DNA from: Saccharimonas sp963550135
GTDB taxonomy: Bacteria; Patescibacteriota; Saccharimonadia; Saccharimonadales; Saccharimonadaceae
DNA length: 64,000 nt
Assembly (NCBI GenBank): GCA_963550135.1
Contig: CAUVBP010000003.1
Coordinates: forward strand, 35,503-99,502
Direction: 5' to 3'
This document shows, in pieces, positions 17,752 through 26,061 of this stretch. The position numbers were made by a program, and so were the translations under genes. Within the stretch, counting starts at the first letter, position 1, and every line of letters starts with the position of its first letter. Under the pieces are notes generated by a model. The model had not been told where the DNA came from and did no database searches. It saw only the letters and a list, made by a program, of their open reading frames with translations.

Positions 17752-19272
17752 ATGGTCATGGCATCAACCGCTAAAATCCTTACGGTTTCACCCGTTGGAT
17801 ACGATGGCAGTATCGTAGAAGTAGAAAGTGACATATCAAATGGGCTGCCTAGTATACGCATAGTTGGTCTCGGTAATAAATCAATCGACGAATCTAAAGA
17901 ACGAGTCCGCAGCGCCATCGTCAATTCTGGCCTAGAATACCCAACTAAACGTATCACCATCAACCTTGCGCCTGCCGAAATTCCAAAGGAGGGTACACAT
18001 TATGATCTACCTATAGCCTTGTCTATCTTATTATCAGCCGGACAACTCCGCGAACAGGATATTGCAAATTCTATATTCGCTGGCGAGCTAGCGCTCAACG
18101 GAGACATCCGCCCCACTAGCGGCGCTATCAATATCGCCGAAACCGCAAAAAAATCTGGTATTAATACTATATACTTACCTTCTAATAACGCTAATCAAGC
18201 GTCTCTCGTAGGCGGCATAAATATCATACCTGTAGATAATATCAAGCAGCTTTACCTACATTTAAAGAAAGAAAAAATCATCACCAAGGATGCTGTTTGT
18301 CCGCACATTTATTCAGAAGAAAGCGAGCCCAACAAACAAACCCTGCTCGATGAAGTGGCTGGTCAAGAACAAGCAAAACGCGCCCTCATAATCGCAGCGG
18401 CAGGACATCATAATATATTGTTATCCGGACCTCCAGGAGCCGGAAAATCAATGCTAGCAAAAACCCTACCCAACCTACTGCCTCCGCTCTCGCCTGAAGA
18501 AATGTTAGCGGCTACAAAAATATACAGCATAGAGGGTTCCTCGACAGAATCTATTATCCGTCAGCGTCCGTTTCGCTCCCCGCACCACACAGCCAGCCAG
18601 ACATCGCTTATCGGCGGCGGATCAAGCCCGAAACCTGGCGAGATTAGCCTAGCGCACCTAGGAGTACTTTACTTAGATGAAATACCTGAGTTCTCGCATT
18701 CGTCTATTGAAGCCCTGAGACAACCCCTGGAAGACAAGAAAGTTACTATTACCAGATCGCGTATGCGCGCCACCTACCCTGCTAACTTTATGCTGGTTGC
18801 TACCATGAACCCTTGTCCTTGCGGATATTTTGGCGATCAAACCAAGGAATGTTCCTGCACTCCAGCGCAAATAGCTAATTATCAACGCAAACTATCGGGT
18901 CCGCTTATGGATAGAATTGATTTAGTCGTACACGTCTCACGCGTACCGAACAGTACATTGTCTTCGTATAATTCGTTGTCTTGTAAACAACACAAAACTG
19001 CATCAAACTTGATTCAGAGTGCCCTCAATATCCAATCAATAAGATACAATTGTAGCGATAAATACAACAGTAACTTAACAAATAGAGAAATAAATACGTT
19101 TGCTAAACTTGATGAGAAATCAAAAAATATGTTGTCGCAGGCTTCGGATAAACTGAGCTTGAGTCCGCGTAGCTACTTCAAAATCATCCGTGTCGCCCGC
19201 ACTATTGCAGATCTAGACAATAGTACCAAAATACAAGCTGCACATATCGCAGAAGCTCTCCAATACCGATAA
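17752..19272 (+). CDS. comM: ComM/YifB-family Mg-chelatase-like AAA+ ATPase
   Basis: A 506-residue protein. The N-terminal ~180 residues are the ChlI/Lon-S5-like domain (IVGLGNKSIDESKERVRSAI). The central AAA+ domain has Walker A LSGPPGAGKSMLAKTLPNLL, Walker B LYLDEIPEFS and the ATMNPCPCGYFGD segment, and the C terminus has the Mg-chelatase helical domain. ComM is a branch-migration helicase that helps integrate DNA during natural transformation, which fits the competence-type pilus genes downstream. ATG 17752 and ATG 17758 are both possible; neither has a ribosome binding site. The tmRNA gene diverges. Confidence 0.93.
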   Translation: MVMASTAKILTVSPVGYDGSIVEVESDISNGLPSIRIVGLGNKSIDESKERVRSAIVNSGLEYPTKRITINLAPAEIPKEGTHYDLPIALSILLSAGQLREQDIANSIFAGELALNGDIRPTSGAINIAETAKKSGINTIYLPSNNANQASLVGGINIIPVDNIKQLYLHLKKEKIITKDAVCPHIYSEESEPNKQTLLDEVAGQEQAKRALIIAAAGHHNILLSGPPGAGKSMLAKTLPNLLPPLSPEEMLAATKIYSIEGSSTESIIRQRPFRSPHHTASQTSLIGGGSSPKPGEISLAHLGVLYLDEIPEFSHSSIEALRQPLEDKKVTITRSRMRATYPANFMLVATMNPCPCGYFGDQTKECSCTPAQIANYQRKLSGPLMDRIDLVVHVSRVPNSTLSSYNSLSCKQHKTASNLIQSALNIQSIRYNCSDKYNSNLTNREINTFAKLDEKSKNMLSQASDKLSLSPRSYFKIIRVARTIADLDNSTKIQAAHIAEALQYR

Positions 19273-19356
19273 CGAGCTTGATTTATTATCGGTAATTTGT
19301 TACCATGTACAGCGAGTATAGACTCAGTAAAACAACTGTTCTAAAGGAGAACTACG

Positions 19357-19863
19357 ATTAATAATTCAACTCGCATAAATAACGCTATCCGCAGCAATGA
19401 GCTTCGCGTGATCGGGGCTGATGGTAAGCAGCTTGGCGTTATGTCTTTAAGAGAAGCTCTAGATATTGCACAAAAAGCAGGCGTTGATTTAGTAGAAATA
19501 TCGCCTAAAGCTAGCCCTCCTGTAGCTAAGATTGTTGATTGGGGAAAATATCAATATCAGAAGATGAAGGAGCAGCAAAAAGCACGGCGCAATAATAAAG
19601 CCAACGAGCTAAAGCAAATGCGATTTGGTTTGAAAATCGGTAGTAACGATCTAGAGATCAAGCTGCGCAAAATACGCGCTTTCTTGTCGGACGGACATAA
19701 AGTAAAAATCCTTATTTTCTTCCGCGGTCGAGAAATAGCCCATAAAAACTTAGGTTATGACTTGATAGACAAGATGATGGAACAGCTAAAAGACGAAGCT
19801 ACGCTCGAGCAAAAACCAACGATGGCCGGGAGAAATCTCAGCATAGTAATAAGGAGTAAATAA
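19357..19863 (+). CDS. infC: Translation initiation factor IF-3 with an AUU start codon
   Basis: IF-3 of 168 residues, which prevents premature subunit joining and checks start codons. The first in-frame GTG (19408) would cut off conserved residues; reading back in frame gives INNSTRINNAIRSNELRVIG, as in other IF-3 proteins, beginning at ATT 19357. AAAGGAGAA lies 7 nt upstream at ideal spacing. AUU start codons on infC are a known autoregulatory device, because IF-3 itself rejects them. It is the first gene of infC-rpmI-rplT, and its stop overlaps the rpmI start (TAATG). Confidence 0.95.
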   Translation: MNNSTRINNAIRSNELRVIGADGKQLGVMSLREALDIAQKAGVDLVEISPKASPPVAKIVDWGKYQYQKMKEQQKARRNNKANELKQMRFGLKIGSNDLEIKLRKIRAFLSDGHKVKILIFFRGREIAHKNLGYDLIDKMMEQLKDEATLEQKPTMAGRNLSIVIRSK

Positions 19864-20057
19864 TGCCAAAAATGAAGACCCACAAGGGCACTGCTAAGCG
19901 CATCAAGCTAACCAGTACCGGCAAACTTACCCGTCGCCGCGCATTCGGGAACCACATGCTATCCAAAAAAAGCAAGTCGCGCAAGCGAAATATTAATACC
20001 AGCGCTATTATTAAAGGCGGCATAGCAAAAAACGTTAAGCGAGCATTGGGAGTCTAA
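19863..20057 (+). CDS. rpmI: Ribosomal protein bL35
   Basis: 64 residues, the normal length, with the family start MPKMKTHKGTAKRIK and a strongly basic sequence (RRRAFGNHMLSKKSKSRKR). It is a component of the large ribosomal subunit. It overlaps the infC stop by one base (TAATG), so translation is coupled, and it is followed 3 nt later by rplT. The order infC-rpmI-rplT is conserved across bacteria. Confidence 0.97.
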   Translation: MPKMKTHKGTAKRIKLTSTGKLTRRRAFGNHMLSKKSKSRKRNINTSAIIKGGIAKNVKRALGV

Positions 20058-20060
20058 TAT

Positions 20061-20408
20061 ATGCGAGTCAAACGAGGAGTCGCCGCTTCGGCGAAACATA
20101 AGAAGACCTTAAAATTAGCCAAGGGAATGCAGCATAACCGCACCCGAAGCTTTCGCTTAGCTAAGCAAGCCGTAATTCGCGCCTTGCAGTACGCATATCG
20201 CGACCGCCGCAACAAAAAGCGCGATCTGCGCAGCCTGTGGATTACTCGTATCAATGCAGCTGCCCGCCAAAATGGCACAACCTACGGCAAATTGATAGCA
20301 GGTCTTCGCGCGACCAACATTGAAATCAACCGTAAGGTCCTCGCTGACTTAGCCGTCAACGAGCCGGAAGCTTTTTCTGAGATCATCAAAGAAGCAACAA
20401 AGCAATAA
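20061..20408 (+). CDS. rplT: Ribosomal protein bL20
   Basis: 115 residues, family-typical, with MRVKRGVAASAKHKKTLKLAKG at the N terminus, the basic RNA-binding extension (RRNKKRDLRSLWITRINAAAR) and the globular C-terminal domain ending in ADLAVNEPEAFSEII. bL20 is an early assembly protein of the 50S subunit and often represses its own operon. It ends just before a strong bidirectional terminator shared with the convergent RNase P RNA gene. Confidence 0.97.
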   Translation: MRVKRGVAASAKHKKTLKLAKGMQHNRTRSFRLAKQAVIRALQYAYRDRRNKKRDLRSLWITRINAAARQNGTTYGKLIAGLRATNIEINRKVLADLAVNEPEAFSEIIKEATKQ

Positions 20409-20431
20409 AATTTCTTCTACTTAGAACTTAA

Positions 20432-20476
20432 GCCTAATAAAAGACCGCGAGATCAACTAGCGGTCTTTTATTAGGC
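20432..20476. terminator. Bidirectional terminator between rplT and rnpB
   Basis: A 17-bp perfect inverted repeat (20432-20448 with 20460-20476) with T-rich flanks in both directions (GGTCTTTTATTA). Its right arm overlaps the 3' strand of helix P1 of RNase P RNA. Confidence 0.85.
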
Positions 20477-20825
20477 TATCTATAAGCCGGGTTCTGTTAT
20501 CGGTAATCATCTATCTAGGCTGTACATTGCTGTACAGCTCAAGCGGATGTTAGTATTATCAAGCGAACAACTTATGCGATAATACACCTTGCAGCTGGCA
20601 GGGTTTACCCTCCTTCTATGTCACCATAGTCGGCTACGGTCTCTTACACCGCTCTTTTCACCCTTACTATCAGTCATCGTACATTAAAGCAGATTTGAGA
20701 TAGCGGTATCGTTTCTGTGGCACTTTCCCTAAAGTTACCTCTGGTCGCCGTTAGCGACTGCCATGTCCTACGCTGCCCGGACTTTCCTCTTGTTCTGTAA
20801 AGAACCAGCGATTACCCGATAGCCT
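20472..20825 (-). ncRNA. rnpB: RNase P RNA
   Basis: About 354 nt on the minus strand. The conserved 5' block GAAAGTCCGGGCAGCGTAGG and the 3' block ending ACCCGGCTTATAGATAGCC are present, and P1 forms between TAGGCTATC near the 5' end and GATAGCCTA at the 3' end. It is the catalytic RNA that trims tRNA 5' leaders with the RnpA protein. TATAAT at 20832-20837 serves as its promoter. It lies directly downstream of a probable 6S RNA gene. Confidence 0.95.
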
Positions 20826-20831
20826 AGCGTA

Positions 20832-20837
20832 ATTATA
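20832..20837 (-). promoter_or_regulatory. -10 box of rnpB
   Basis: TATAAT on the minus strand, six bases upstream of the RNase P RNA 5' end. Confidence 0.6.
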
Positions 20838-20841
20838 TCAC

Positions 20842-20982
20842 AAAAAGCCTCCAGGCTAGCGACTGATATTCCCCGCTTATTGCAAGGTGGGTTCTCTCAC
20901 AATATTCCCACGAGAATACTGCTGTTGAGATCCCTATCAATGATTTGTTAGGAAAATCATATACGCTGGTGCCTAAGAGGCT
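20842..20982 (-). ncRNA. ssrS: Probable 6S RNA
   Basis: About 141 nt on the minus strand that fold as a 6S RNA. An 11-bp closing stem (AGCCTC/GAGGCT continued by AGGC/GCCT) is extended by AGCG/CGCT and by GATTTTCC with GGAATATC. A large central bubble of ~20 nt per side follows, then an apical stem (TCTCA/TGAGA, AGTATTC/GAATATT). A TACAAT box ends six bases before the 5' end, and five T follow the closing stem. 6S RNA mimics an open promoter and binds RNA polymerase. The call rests on architecture, not on a sequence match; another structured RNA is possible. Confidence 0.55.
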
Positions 20983-21000
20983 AATTATATTGTACCACGA

Positions 21001-21648
21001 CTACCCGCCAAAAACGATAGAGAATCCTTTTAGTATGTTTACGATTATAAAGTTCATATAAGTGACTATTAACGAACCGCCGACCATAACTATGGCAAAA
21101 ATCAATAAAACACCATATCTCTCTATGGTATCAAAAATAATCCTCACAAAGTCAGGAGCAAGCGCATACAGTACCCGCGATCCATCCAATGGTGGTATCG
21201 GAATTATATTGAAAGCAAAAAACCCCAAATTCACCATTGTAAAAGCCGTTAATACAGAGTTCAACGAAGAACCCGCCTCGGACTTAGAGACTACAAGTAT
21301 TGCGTACGCTACAAACGCTAAAAAGAAGTTCACTAACGGACCGCTTATAGCTACCAATGCCACTCCAATCTCGCCATGCTTTATATTGCTTGGGTTAAAA
21401 GGTACTGGTTTTGCACCACCAAAGATTGGCACGCTAGCCCCAGTTGTCATGTTTGTGATAATTATTATCATCGGCAGTAATATAGTCATATACGGATCTA
21501 TATGTTTTATCGGATTCAAAGTTAATCTGCCAAAATCATACGCAGTTCGATCACCCAAACTATTTGCCACCAAGCCGTGAGCTAATTCATGCAACGTCAT
21601 CGACACAAATATCACCACCAAAACAATAATTATATACAGAACATCCAT
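21001..21648 (-). CDS. M50-family intramembrane zinc metalloprotease
   Basis: A 215-residue site-2-protease-like membrane protein. The zinc motif HELAH is at residues 20-24 in the first helix, and the second active-site motif is PIPPLDGSR near residue 150. Five to six hydrophobic helices are visible, and there is no PDZ domain, as in the compact SREBP-type M50B group. Such enzymes release membrane-bound regulators or clear signal-peptide remnants; the substrate is unknown. It is a single gene, with the 6S promoter overlapping its 3' end. Confidence 0.88.
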   Translation of the reverse strand: MDVLYIIIVLVVIFVSMTLHELAHGLVANSLGDRTAYDFGRLTLNPIKHIDPYMTILLPMIIIITNMTTGASVPIFGGAKPVPFNPSNIKHGEIGVALVAISGPLVNFFLAFVAYAILVVSKSEAGSSLNSVLTAFTMVNLGFFAFNIIPIPPLDGSRVLYALAPDFVRIIFDTIERYGVLLIFAIVMVGGSLIVTYMNFIIVNILKGFSIVFGG

Positions 21649-21743
21649 CTAATTTATCATTGTACCAGCTCTTGACGAAGAATCAAAACCAGAGTATACT
21701 AGGACAGATTGATAATAACCGTAATTAAGAAGTGGAATCTACA

Positions 21744-21944
21744 ATGGCAGCACGATGTGAGCTGACTGGCAAAGGCAAGCAGTTTGGAAACAAAGTAAGT
21801 TTCTCTCTGCAGCGCAACAAGCGAGTGTTCAAACCCAATCTTCAAAGAAAGACTCTCGTTGTTAATGGTAAAAAAATCACCATGGTACTTTCAACGAAGG
21901 CTATACGCACACTCAAGAAAAAAGGTATCATAGCTTCAGCCTAA
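21744..21944 (+). CDS. rpmB: Ribosomal protein bL28
   Basis: 66 residues from the ATG giving MAARCELTGKGKQFGNKVSFS, the standard family N terminus with the TGKG motif; a GTG four codons upstream is open but unneeded. The C terminus TKAIRTLKKKGII is typical. It is a large-subunit protein. It stands alone, followed at once by a strong terminator. Confidence 0.95.
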   Translation: MAARCELTGKGKQFGNKVSFSLQRNKRVFKPNLQRKTLVVNGKKITMVLSTKAIRTLKKKGIIASA

Positions 21945-21954
21945 GCCACAAAGT

Positions 21955-21981
21955 AAAATCCCCCTACAACAGGGGGATTTT
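21955..21981 (+). terminator. rpmB terminator
   Basis: AAAATCCCCC and GGGGGATTTT form a 10-bp stem followed by TATTATTT. The A-rich 5' arm would make it work in both directions, also for the convergent MBL-fold gene. Confidence 0.85.
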
Positions 21982-22002
21982 ATTATTTAACCTTAGACTA
22001 TA

Positions 22003-22659
22003 TTATCTCGTTCGCGACAATATGTACGCCGTTAATACCGTTGGTAGCGAGGAGTCATTCTTTACTTTTAGTTTAGATACATTTTCGACAGGCGCACCCA
22101 TTTCTTTAACAAAAACTTCGGCCGAATCCTGTGGCACTTCATAAGATATACCGCTATCAGCATAATGTATCGGCACGACAACCTTCGGGCTAATAGCACG
22201 AACCAAAGCCACAGCGCTCGTGGCGTCAAGCGTATAGCCAGATCCACCGACCGGAACTATTAGGATGTCTATCACTCCAAGATTTTCTAATTGATCATCG
22301 TTTAATTTTGGTTCGATGTTACCAATAACACCTATAGCAACATTACCGCATTCTACCCGATAAATTGTATCTAGTTTTTCATTGCTACCGCTATCAAGAT
22401 GTCGAACAGCAGCAATTCCTTTTATAACAAAATCTCCTATTTCGTATTCGCCAGGACCATTAACTACGAGCTTTGCGCCATCCGCCTTAACAGCGAAGCG
22501 ATCCTCGGTAGCAAGTTCAACGCAACCGGTAGTTTTGGCATCTTTTAATCCAATCAACGACAATTTCGGATCTGTAATAATAGTAGTCTTTTTACCCGAA
22601 AGTACAATCGTGTTTCCGCCTTTGTATTCTATGTCAAACACTCTTTTTTCCTCCTTCAT
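22003..22659 (-). CDS. MBL-fold (UlaG/UPF0173-like) protein without the zinc motif
   Basis: A 218-residue protein resembling the COG2220 metal-dependent hydrolase branch of the metallo-beta-lactamase fold. Features include IEYKGGNTIVLSGKKTTIITDP, GPGEYEIGDFVIKGI, LIVPVGGSGYTLDATSAVALV and PKVVVPIHY. The canonical HxHxDH zinc motif is replaced by VRHLDSGSNEKLD, so it may be inactive or use other ligands. It starts 2 nt after the stop of the winged-helix gene, so the two are co-translated. Function unknown. Confidence 0.8.
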   Translation of the reverse strand: MKEEKRVFDIEYKGGNTIVLSGKKTTIITDPKLSLIGLKDAKTTGCVELATEDRFAVKADGAKLVVNGPGEYEIGDFVIKGIAAVRHLDSGSNEKLDTIYRVECGNVAIGVIGNIEPKLNDDQLENLGVIDILIVPVGGSGYTLDATSAVALVRAISPKVVVPIHYADSGISYEVPQDSAEVFVKEMGAPVENVSKLKVKNDSSLPTVLTAYILSRTR

Positions 22660-22661
22660 TT

Positions 22662-23273
22662 CTATCGCTGCAGAATATTTTCACTATCTACTACAACTTC
22701 GTGTCTGCTTGATAATATATCATTAATGAACCTATCGTGCACGCTCAAGCGATAATAGAATTCGTCGTACAGCATTCTACTAAACGTTAGCTGCCTACCA
22801 ACCTTTATTTCTATTCCATTTACTACATCCGCTACACGTTTAGATTCGACATTACCGACAATCAACAAATCAACCTTGCTCGCTGAACCGCGAACCAATG
22901 CGCCTGCTGCTATCACAATTTTTGCTTTAGGCAAAGCCGCCAGAGCAATTCGCCAATCGTCTGTCTCGCTACTAGCAGATTGTTTTGAAAATCTTTTTGG
23001 TTTTTGCTTGCTAACATCATTATTAGTAAAAATCTCTTTGAGCGGTTTGTAGTGAATGTAAGAGCGGTTAATCTCGTAATATAGTTTATTATCGTTTGTA
23101 TTACTCAGCAGCACACCAGCATCAAGCATATTGGATAGCTCTCTGCGCACAGAATTTATCTGTTCGCCAATCAACCGCGTAATCTCGCGGACATAAAACG
23201 ACTTTCCAGGATTGTTAAGAAAGAGATGTAGAAGTTTTACCCTCGTTTTTGAACCAAATAATGCGTCAATCAT
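22662..23273 (-). CDS. Winged-helix transcriptional regulator-like protein
   Basis: 203 residues. Residues 1-75 read as an ArsR/MarR-type winged helix (ALFGSKTRVKLLHLFLNNPGK, YVREITRLI, VRRELSNMLDAGVLLS). Residues 105-200 look like a nucleotidyltransferase-like or ligand domain (KAKIVIAAGALVRGSASKVDLLIVG), lacking a clear GSxxRG...D motif. It is co-transcribed with the MBL-fold gene 2 nt downstream and starts about 30 nt after miaA ends. The target is unknown; DNA binding is inferred from the fold. Confidence 0.75.
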   Translation of the reverse strand: MIDALFGSKTRVKLLHLFLNNPGKSFYVREITRLIGEQINSVRRELSNMLDAGVLLSNTNDNKLYYEINRSYIHYKPLKEIFTNNDVSKQKPKRFSKQSASSETDDWRIALAALPKAKIVIAAGALVRGSASKVDLLIVGNVESKRVADVVNGIEIKVGRQLTFSRMLYDEFYYRLSVHDRFINDILSSRHEVVVDSENILQR

Positions 23274-23305
23274 ACCGTAAACCCTTTAGTATAAGAGTAT
23301 CATAT

Positions 23306-24235
23306 CTAAGAGCTCTTATCTAGATTGTTCACGATGTAGGTCCATGCTTCATCAATACTAAACCATTTAATATCCTTATTCCGCCTCAGCCAAGTAAGCT
23401 GGCGTTTAGCCAACCGCCAATCTAGCACACAAAGTTTTCGCTCAAGTTCAATCTCGTTAATTGTGCCATCTAGATATTGTTTGATAAGCGGATAGACATT
23501 CCCAGTCATTGCCTCGTTGTACCAGCCCCACTTCTCTGCCGCGCGTATAGCTTCATTTATTGTCGTATTACCTACAATATTTTTTGCCCGCTCTTCAATT
23601 CTGCTTCTTAGGATATCTCTGTCTGTCGCTATACCTACTAGTATAGTATTGCTAATTATTTTATCATTTTTGAGAGGATCTTCCCCCCTGCGTAGAATAG
23701 CGTTAATAATATGTCGCTTATTTTTTATATTTTTTGGCAATTTAACGTTGTTTTTTTCGCAATGATATATAAGCTGCTCTAACGATTTATTCTCAAGTTT
23801 ACGCCGTTCATCAAGATTGTTTGAACATGCCGTAAATTTAAAATCGTACAGTACGCTATCGATATACAAACCAGTACCGCCAGCTATAATCGGCAGATGC
23901 CCGCGTGAACGAATTTCGCTAATCTTTTGCTGAGCATACACCTTAAAATTTGCTGCCGTAAACCTCTCTCCTGGATCGACCATATCAATGCCCCAATGCG
24001 GTATCCCTTGTTGTTCTTCAGACGTAGGTTTAGCTGTACCGATATCGAGTCCGCGATAAATTGCTCGCGAGTCAGCCGAGATGACCTCACCGTTAAATTT
24101 TTTAGCGATCCGAATCGCTAGCTCAGTTTTGCCGCTAGCAGTCGGACCAGCAATAACGACTAGCGGCAAATCTATTACGTAAGCTGCTGCTAGCAATTTA
24201 TTATCGCGCTCAACAGCGGCAGCTAATTTTTTCAT
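23306..24235 (-). CDS. miaA: tRNA dimethylallyltransferase MiaA
   Basis: A 309-residue enzyme that transfers a dimethylallyl group to A37 of tRNAs reading UNN codons. It has the P-loop IAGPTASGKTELAIRIAKKF (about residues 29-48), DSRAIYRGLDIGTAKPT and the IAGGTGLYIDSVLYDF segment; the C terminus has QLTWLRRNKDIKWF. The start ATG overlaps the thrS stop by one base, so it is coupled to thrS and shares its T-box-controlled transcript. Isoprenoid supply for the reaction is not visible in this window. Confidence 0.95.
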   Translation of the reverse strand: MKKLAAAVERDNKLLAAAYVIDLPLVVIAGPTASGKTELAIRIAKKFNGEVISADSRAIYRGLDIGTAKPTSEEQQGIPHWGIDMVDPGERFTAANFKVYAQQKISEIRSRGHLPIIAGGTGLYIDSVLYDFKFTACSNNLDERRKLENKSLEQLIYHCEKNNVKLPKNIKNKRHIINAILRRGEDPLKNDKIISNTILVGIATDRDILRSRIEERAKNIVGNTTINEAIRAAEKWGWYNEAMTGNVYPLIKQYLDGTINEIELERKLCVLDWRLAKRQLTWLRRNKDIKWFSIDEAWTYIVNNLDKSS

Positions 24236-26049
24236 TATTGGATGCTCTGAATGTATTCAGCTAGTTGATCAATAGAAACCTGCTCCTCGCCCGCGCGAGT
24301 ACGAACGCTAACGACACGTGCAGCCTTATCCTTTGGACCAACTATAATTTGTACTGGAATTTTTACAACAGTCGCCTCACGGATTTTTTTGCCTAACGAC
24401 TCATTACGCGTATCTGCTGTGAATCTTACTTCGTTGTATTTTATAGGACGCATCAATACCTCTGTTTTTAGCACTGATGTAATTTCATCAACATAGTCAT
24501 TTACTGTATCATTGACTGTAAGAATACGAACCTGTTCAGGTGCAATCCAGAATGGAAACCAGCCAGCCGTATGCTCAATGAACACGCTCAAAAAGCGTTC
24601 AATTGAACCAAGCAATGCACTGTGAATCATTACTGGACGCTCCGAATCGCCAGACTCATTTATGTATTCAAGGCCAAAACGTTCAGGCTGGACAAAGTCT
24701 AACTGCACTGTCGCAACCTGATGTTCTCGTCCAATCGCATCAGTCGCCATGAAGTCTATTTTTGGCCCATAGAAAGCTGCTTCACCTTCTTGCTCAAAAT
24801 AGTCAAGACCTTTAGCGACGACTGCAGCTTTGAGTTGAGATTGGGCTGATTGCCACAATTCTAACTCGCCCAAATAGCCTTCGCCATCGTCGCGGTAACT
24901 TAATCGCACGCGTAATTTCATACCAACGATATCGTACAATTCTTGCGCGCAAGCTAGCAAATTATTAATTTCTTGTTCAATTTGGTCGGGCCGGCAAAAG
25001 ACGTGGCTGTCGTCCTGAGTTAACGAACGTACGCGGCTCAAACCGCCTAGTTCACCAGTTTTCTCGTCGCGGTAGTCGGTCGTTGTTTCTAAATAACGTA
25101 TCGGCATCTCGCGATAACTACGCGGCTGCGAGGCAAAAATCTGAGTATGATGCGGACAGTTCATCGGCTTGAGCGCCATCTTGTCGCTAGTCTCTTGGCT
25201 AGTCACCAAAAAAAGTTCGTCGCCAAATTTTGCCCAATGTCCTGATGCTTCGTATAAATCCTTCTTGGTGATATGTGGTGTCCAAACTTTCGTGAAACCG
25301 TATTTTTGGCGCAGCTCGTTCGATAACTGCGCTGCCTTTTCGCGCAGAACCGTACCGCGCGGCGTAAACAACGGCAAACCGATGCCAACAAGCGGTGACA
25401 TAGTATAAAGATCAAGTTCTTTACCAAGCTTACGATGATCGCGCTTCTTTGCCTCTTCTAGCATATCCAAGTAACCGTCCAGTTCAGCTTGAGTCGCAAA
25501 AGCGACACCGTACAAACGCTGCATCTGCGGGTTGTTCTCATTACCGCGCCAATACGCACCAGCAACGCGCATTAGCTTGAAAGCTCCAACCTTGCCGGTG
25601 CTTTCAACGTGACCGCCACGACATAAGTCAGTATAATCACCCTGCGAATATAACGATACAGTGTCAACCTTGCTTTCATTATCGCTGGCAGAACCAAGCT
25701 TCTGGCCCGCTAGGTCTTTCGCTATTGTCGTACCTGACCGTTTCAAGTCGTTAAGCAATTCAATTTTGTAAGGCTGATCGTTTTCTTTCGCCCAAGTTAT
25801 CGCCTTATCAACCGGCACATCTTGACGCGTAAACGGCAGATCGCGTGCAATAATACTTCGCATTTCTTTCTCGATTCGGCTAAAATCATCCTCCGATATC
25901 TTTACATCACCAAGATCAATATCGTAGTAAAAACCATTATCAATAGCCGGCCCAACACCGAATTTAGCCTGCGGCCATAAATGCTGCACCGCCTGCGCCA
26001 TAATATGCGCCAAACTGTGCCGCATTGATTGTAATTGCTGTTCGTTCAT
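24235..26049 (-). CDS. thrS: Threonyl-tRNA synthetase lacking the TGS domain
   Basis: 604 residues from the ATG giving MNEQQLQSMRHSLAH, which has AAAAAGGAGG upstream; the longer frame runs through the leader terminator. The HxxxH editing-domain motif (RHSLAHIMAQ) begins only nine residues in, so the N-terminal TGS domain of typical ThrS is missing. The editing domain, the class II core with MNCPHH zinc cysteine, and the anticodon-binding C terminus (EQVRILTV, RAGEEQVSIDQLAEYI) are intact. It is preceded by a T-box-like leader and followed by miaA. Confidence 0.95.
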   Translation of the reverse strand: MNEQQLQSMRHSLAHIMAQAVQHLWPQAKFGVGPAIDNGFYYDIDLGDVKISEDDFSRIEKEMRSIIARDLPFTRQDVPVDKAITWAKENDQPYKIELLNDLKRSGTTIAKDLAGQKLGSASDNESKVDTVSLYSQGDYTDLCRGGHVESTGKVGAFKLMRVAGAYWRGNENNPQMQRLYGVAFATQAELDGYLDMLEEAKKRDHRKLGKELDLYTMSPLVGIGLPLFTPRGTVLREKAAQLSNELRQKYGFTKVWTPHITKKDLYEASGHWAKFGDELFLVTSQETSDKMALKPMNCPHHTQIFASQPRSYREMPIRYLETTTDYRDEKTGELGGLSRVRSLTQDDSHVFCRPDQIEQEINNLLACAQELYDIVGMKLRVRLSYRDDGEGYLGELELWQSAQSQLKAAVVAKGLDYFEQEGEAAFYGPKIDFMATDAIGREHQVATVQLDFVQPERFGLEYINESGDSERPVMIHSALLGSIERFLSVFIEHTAGWFPFWIAPEQVRILTVNDTVNDYVDEITSVLKTEVLMRPIKYNEVRFTADTRNESLGKKIREATVVKIPVQIIVGPKDKAARVVSVRTRAGEEQVSIDQLAEYIQSIQ

Positions 26050-26061
26050 AATGAACCTCCT

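Noticed and set aside
20842..20982. SRP (4.5S) RNA as identity of the element upstream of rnpB
   Set aside because: The conserved SRP loop motif (GGAAGG with AGCAGCC) is absent; the central bubble fits 6S better.
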